A DNA stretch of 14,093 nucleotides from Bacillota bacterium (lineage in GTDB: Bacteria > Bacillota > Clostridia > Clostridiales > Clostridiaceae). The notes under the pieces were generated by a model. It did not search any database, had not been told where the DNA came from, and saw nothing but the letters and a program-made list of their open reading frames with translations. Numbering within the stretch: the first letter of the stretch is position 1; every line of letters starts with the position of its first letter. Location: assembly GCA_021779235.1 (NCBI GenBank), contig JAJYBA010000026.1, forward strand, positions 1 to 14,093, read 5' to 3'. This document shows positions 14,088 to 14,093 of the stretch, in pieces. The position numbers and the translations under genes are program-made.

Positions 14088-14093
14088 ATTCAG

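Overview
The window is AT-rich, with dense A/T third-codon positions, strong GGAGG-type ribosome binding sites and U-run terminators. Gene content (cytosolic multi-PAS kinase, DUF5050/Big_4/triple-tyrosine surface protein, DUF1653 remnant, small strain-variable proteins) points to a Clostridium-type Firmicute. It looks like ordinary chromosome. I see no phage, plasmid, insertion sequence, CRISPR, tRNA or rRNA.

Layout, left to right. (1) A leftward, cytosolic histidine kinase with four PAS-like domains is cut by the left edge; the first nine bases equal the 3' end of a common Illumina adapter, so that edge may be artificial. (2) Divergent from it is a rightward YbaK/EbsC-family tRNA deacylase, closed by a hairpin terminator. 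(3) A leftward small cupin gene follows, with its own terminator and a dyad at its promoter. (4) The roughly 600-base gap beyond it is not empty: it holds a leftward DUF1653 gene killed by two in-frame stops. (5) A rightward two-gene operon encodes a TetR-family repressor and a 1037-residue MMPL/RND transporter. It has a clear sigma-A promoter and a perfect 9-4-9 palindrome at the predicted transcription start whose core (GAATGA-N4-TCATTC) is that of FadR-type operators. This is the clearest regulatory circuit in the window: repressor plus lipid- or drug-type exporter, probably autoregulated.

(6) The right half is all leftward. It contains a metallo-beta-lactamase-fold hydrolase, a 66-residue protein with a QER-repeat tail, and a 1336-residue secreted protein. 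The small protein's ribosome binding site is the 3' arm of a perfect 12-bp inverted repeat, so its translation may be controlled by RNA folding. The secreted protein carries two copies of a roughly 220-residue triple-tyrosine-type unit, four Ig-like (Big_4-type) domains and two arrays of seven WIYY units each, best read as two seven-bladed beta-propellers. It shows no cell-wall anchor and no enzyme domain. (7) The right end holds a decayed piece of another Ig-repeat surface protein and two terminators, the last a 21-bp inverted repeat, probably ending a leftward gene beyond the edge.

No single cluster reads as a new multi-gene system. The best leads are the ribosome-site-masking hairpin of the 66-residue gene, the FadR-like operator on the TetR/MMPL operon, and the architecture of the giant secreted protein.
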